Assembly (NCBI GenBank): GCA_946543095.1
Contig: CAMNLO010000100.1
Coordinates: forward strand, 1-6,214
Reading direction: 5' to 3'
Source: an uncultured bacterium
Lineage (GTDB): Bacteria; Bacillota; Clostridia; Lachnospirales; Lachnospiraceae
Length of the DNA stretch: 6,214 nt
The notes beneath the pieces were generated by a model. That model saw only the letters and a program-made list of their open reading frames with translations, was not told the origin of the DNA and searched no databases. Position 1 is the stretch's first letter. The number at the start of each line of letters is the position of its first letter. Positions 5,494 through 6,214 of the stretch are shown piece by piece. The position numbers and the translations under genes are program-made.

Positions 5494-5505
5494 GAGGGTT
5501 GCAGC

Positions 5506-6214
5506 ATGCCTATTCGTATAACGGGAATGAACTCCGGCCTGGATACGGAGGCGATCATCACTCAGCTTGCCAGCGCCAGGTCCGTAAAAGTAAACAGCTT
5601 AAAGAAGGCCCAGATCAAGCAGCAGTACACCCAGGATGCCTGGAAGGACCTGAATAAGAAGATCTACAGCTTCTACACAGACACCCTGTCCGATCTGCAG
5701 TATGTGGGCTCCTACGCGAAAAAGAAGACCACCGTGTCGGATTCCGCCAAGGCCACTGTTACCACCACAGGCACCGCCGTCAACGGGACCCAGTATATGG
5801 CGGTGGAATCCCTGGCGAGAGCGGCTTATATGACCGGCGGAAAGATCACAAAGTCCGACGGTTCTTCCGTAAGCGGGGGAACGAAGCTCTCAGAGCTGGG
5901 GATGGATCTTCCGGAAGGCACCCTTACGGTGCAGAAGGGGGACGGATCCTCTTCTGAGATCAGCATCACGGCGGACACCACTATTGATGAGCTGGTTTCC
6001 AAATTCAAGGAAGCGGGCTTAAACGCCAATTTCGACGCGGGGCAGCAAAGGCTGTATCTCAGCGCCTCCACTACGGGGAAGGATGCGGATTTTTCCATCC
6101 TTGCAAAGGACGCGGGAGGCCTTGAAAGCCTGCAGAAGCTGGGGCTGAACATCGATTCCGAAAACACCAGATCGGACTACCGGGCCCCTCACACAAAGCT
6201 CCGGACTGACTACG
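5506..6214 (+). CDS. fliD: Flagellar filament cap protein FliD (HAP2), N-terminal part
   Basis: The first 236 codons are present and the frame is still open at the window edge; complete FliD proteins are commonly 450-900 residues. FliD is exported through the flagellar channel and forms the cap that helps flagellin subunits fold onto the growing filament. The N-terminal motif MPIRITGMNSGLDTEAIITQ (1-20) is the hallmark of FliD. The helical D0/D1 segment (about 20-70, rich in Lys and Gln) and the conserved YMAVESLARAA strand (97-107) follow. Residues 125-220 look like the start of the variable outer domains, with a LSELGM...LTV...ISITADTTIDELVSKF pattern. AGGAGGG (5492-5498) lies seven bases before the ATG and overlaps the flaG stop codon. 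It is probably transcribed with flaG from the sigma-28 promoter. Confidence 0.95.
   Translation, partial: MPIRITGMNSGLDTEAIITQLASARSVKVNSLKKAQIKQQYTQDAWKDLNKKIYSFYTDTLSDLQYVGSYAKKKTTVSDSAKATVTTTGTAVNGTQYMAVESLARAAYMTGGKITKSDGSSVSGGTKLSELGMDLPEGTLTVQKGDGSSSEISITADTTIDELVSKFKEAGLNANFDAGQQRLYLSASTTGKDADFSILAKDAGGLESLQKLGLNIDSENTRSDYRAPHTKLRTDY

Overview
This window comes from the late part of a flagellar gene cluster of a low-GC-phylum Gram-positive bacterium. The best guess is a motile member of the Clostridia, probably Lachnospiraceae. The reasons are the gene order (flgL end, fliW, csrA, then flaG and fliD), a CsrA of the longer FliW-partnered type, strong AGGAGG-type ribosome binding sites, and a DUF3880/CgeB-like glycosyltransferase of the kind found near clostridial flagellar genes. 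The coding DNA is fairly GC-rich, while the promoter regions are sharply AT-rich. The species call is inference from gene content only.

Layout. Bases 1-56 hold the last codons of a probable hook-filament junction protein gene (flgL). A sigma-A type promoter follows, then fliW (193-669). A 135-base spacer with two hairpins sharing the same arms separates it from csrA (805-1017). After another hairpin comes a large membrane-anchored GGDEF/EAL protein (1076-3583). Its stop codon interleaves with that of a convergent minus-strand glycosyltransferase gene (3580-4836). A 216-base divergent intergenic region follows. It carries a near-perfect sigma-28 (FliA/SigD) promoter with 15-base spacing, nested inverted repeats, and a strong match to the CsrA RNA-binding consensus lying on the flaG ribosome binding site. 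flaG (5053-5493) and the first 236 codons of fliD (5506 to the window end) run off the right edge.

How it fits together. FliW and CsrA form the known Gram-positive checkpoint: FliW sequesters CsrA until flagellin takes FliW away, and free CsrA represses translation by covering ribosome binding sites. In this window the only strong CsrA-type site I found is on flaG-fliD, the filament cap operon, rather than on a flagellin gene (none is present here). That operon would therefore be gated both by sigma-28 and by CsrA. The sensor-GGDEF/EAL protein next to csrA probably changes cyclic-di-GMP in response to an extracellular ligand. The glycosyltransferase may decorate the filament. These last three statements are inference.

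The gene families themselves are well known. What seems new is the wiring: the CsrA site on flaG, the repeat-like leader between fliW and csrA, and the GGDEF/EAL gene and the convergent glycosyltransferase gene sitting between csrA and flaG.
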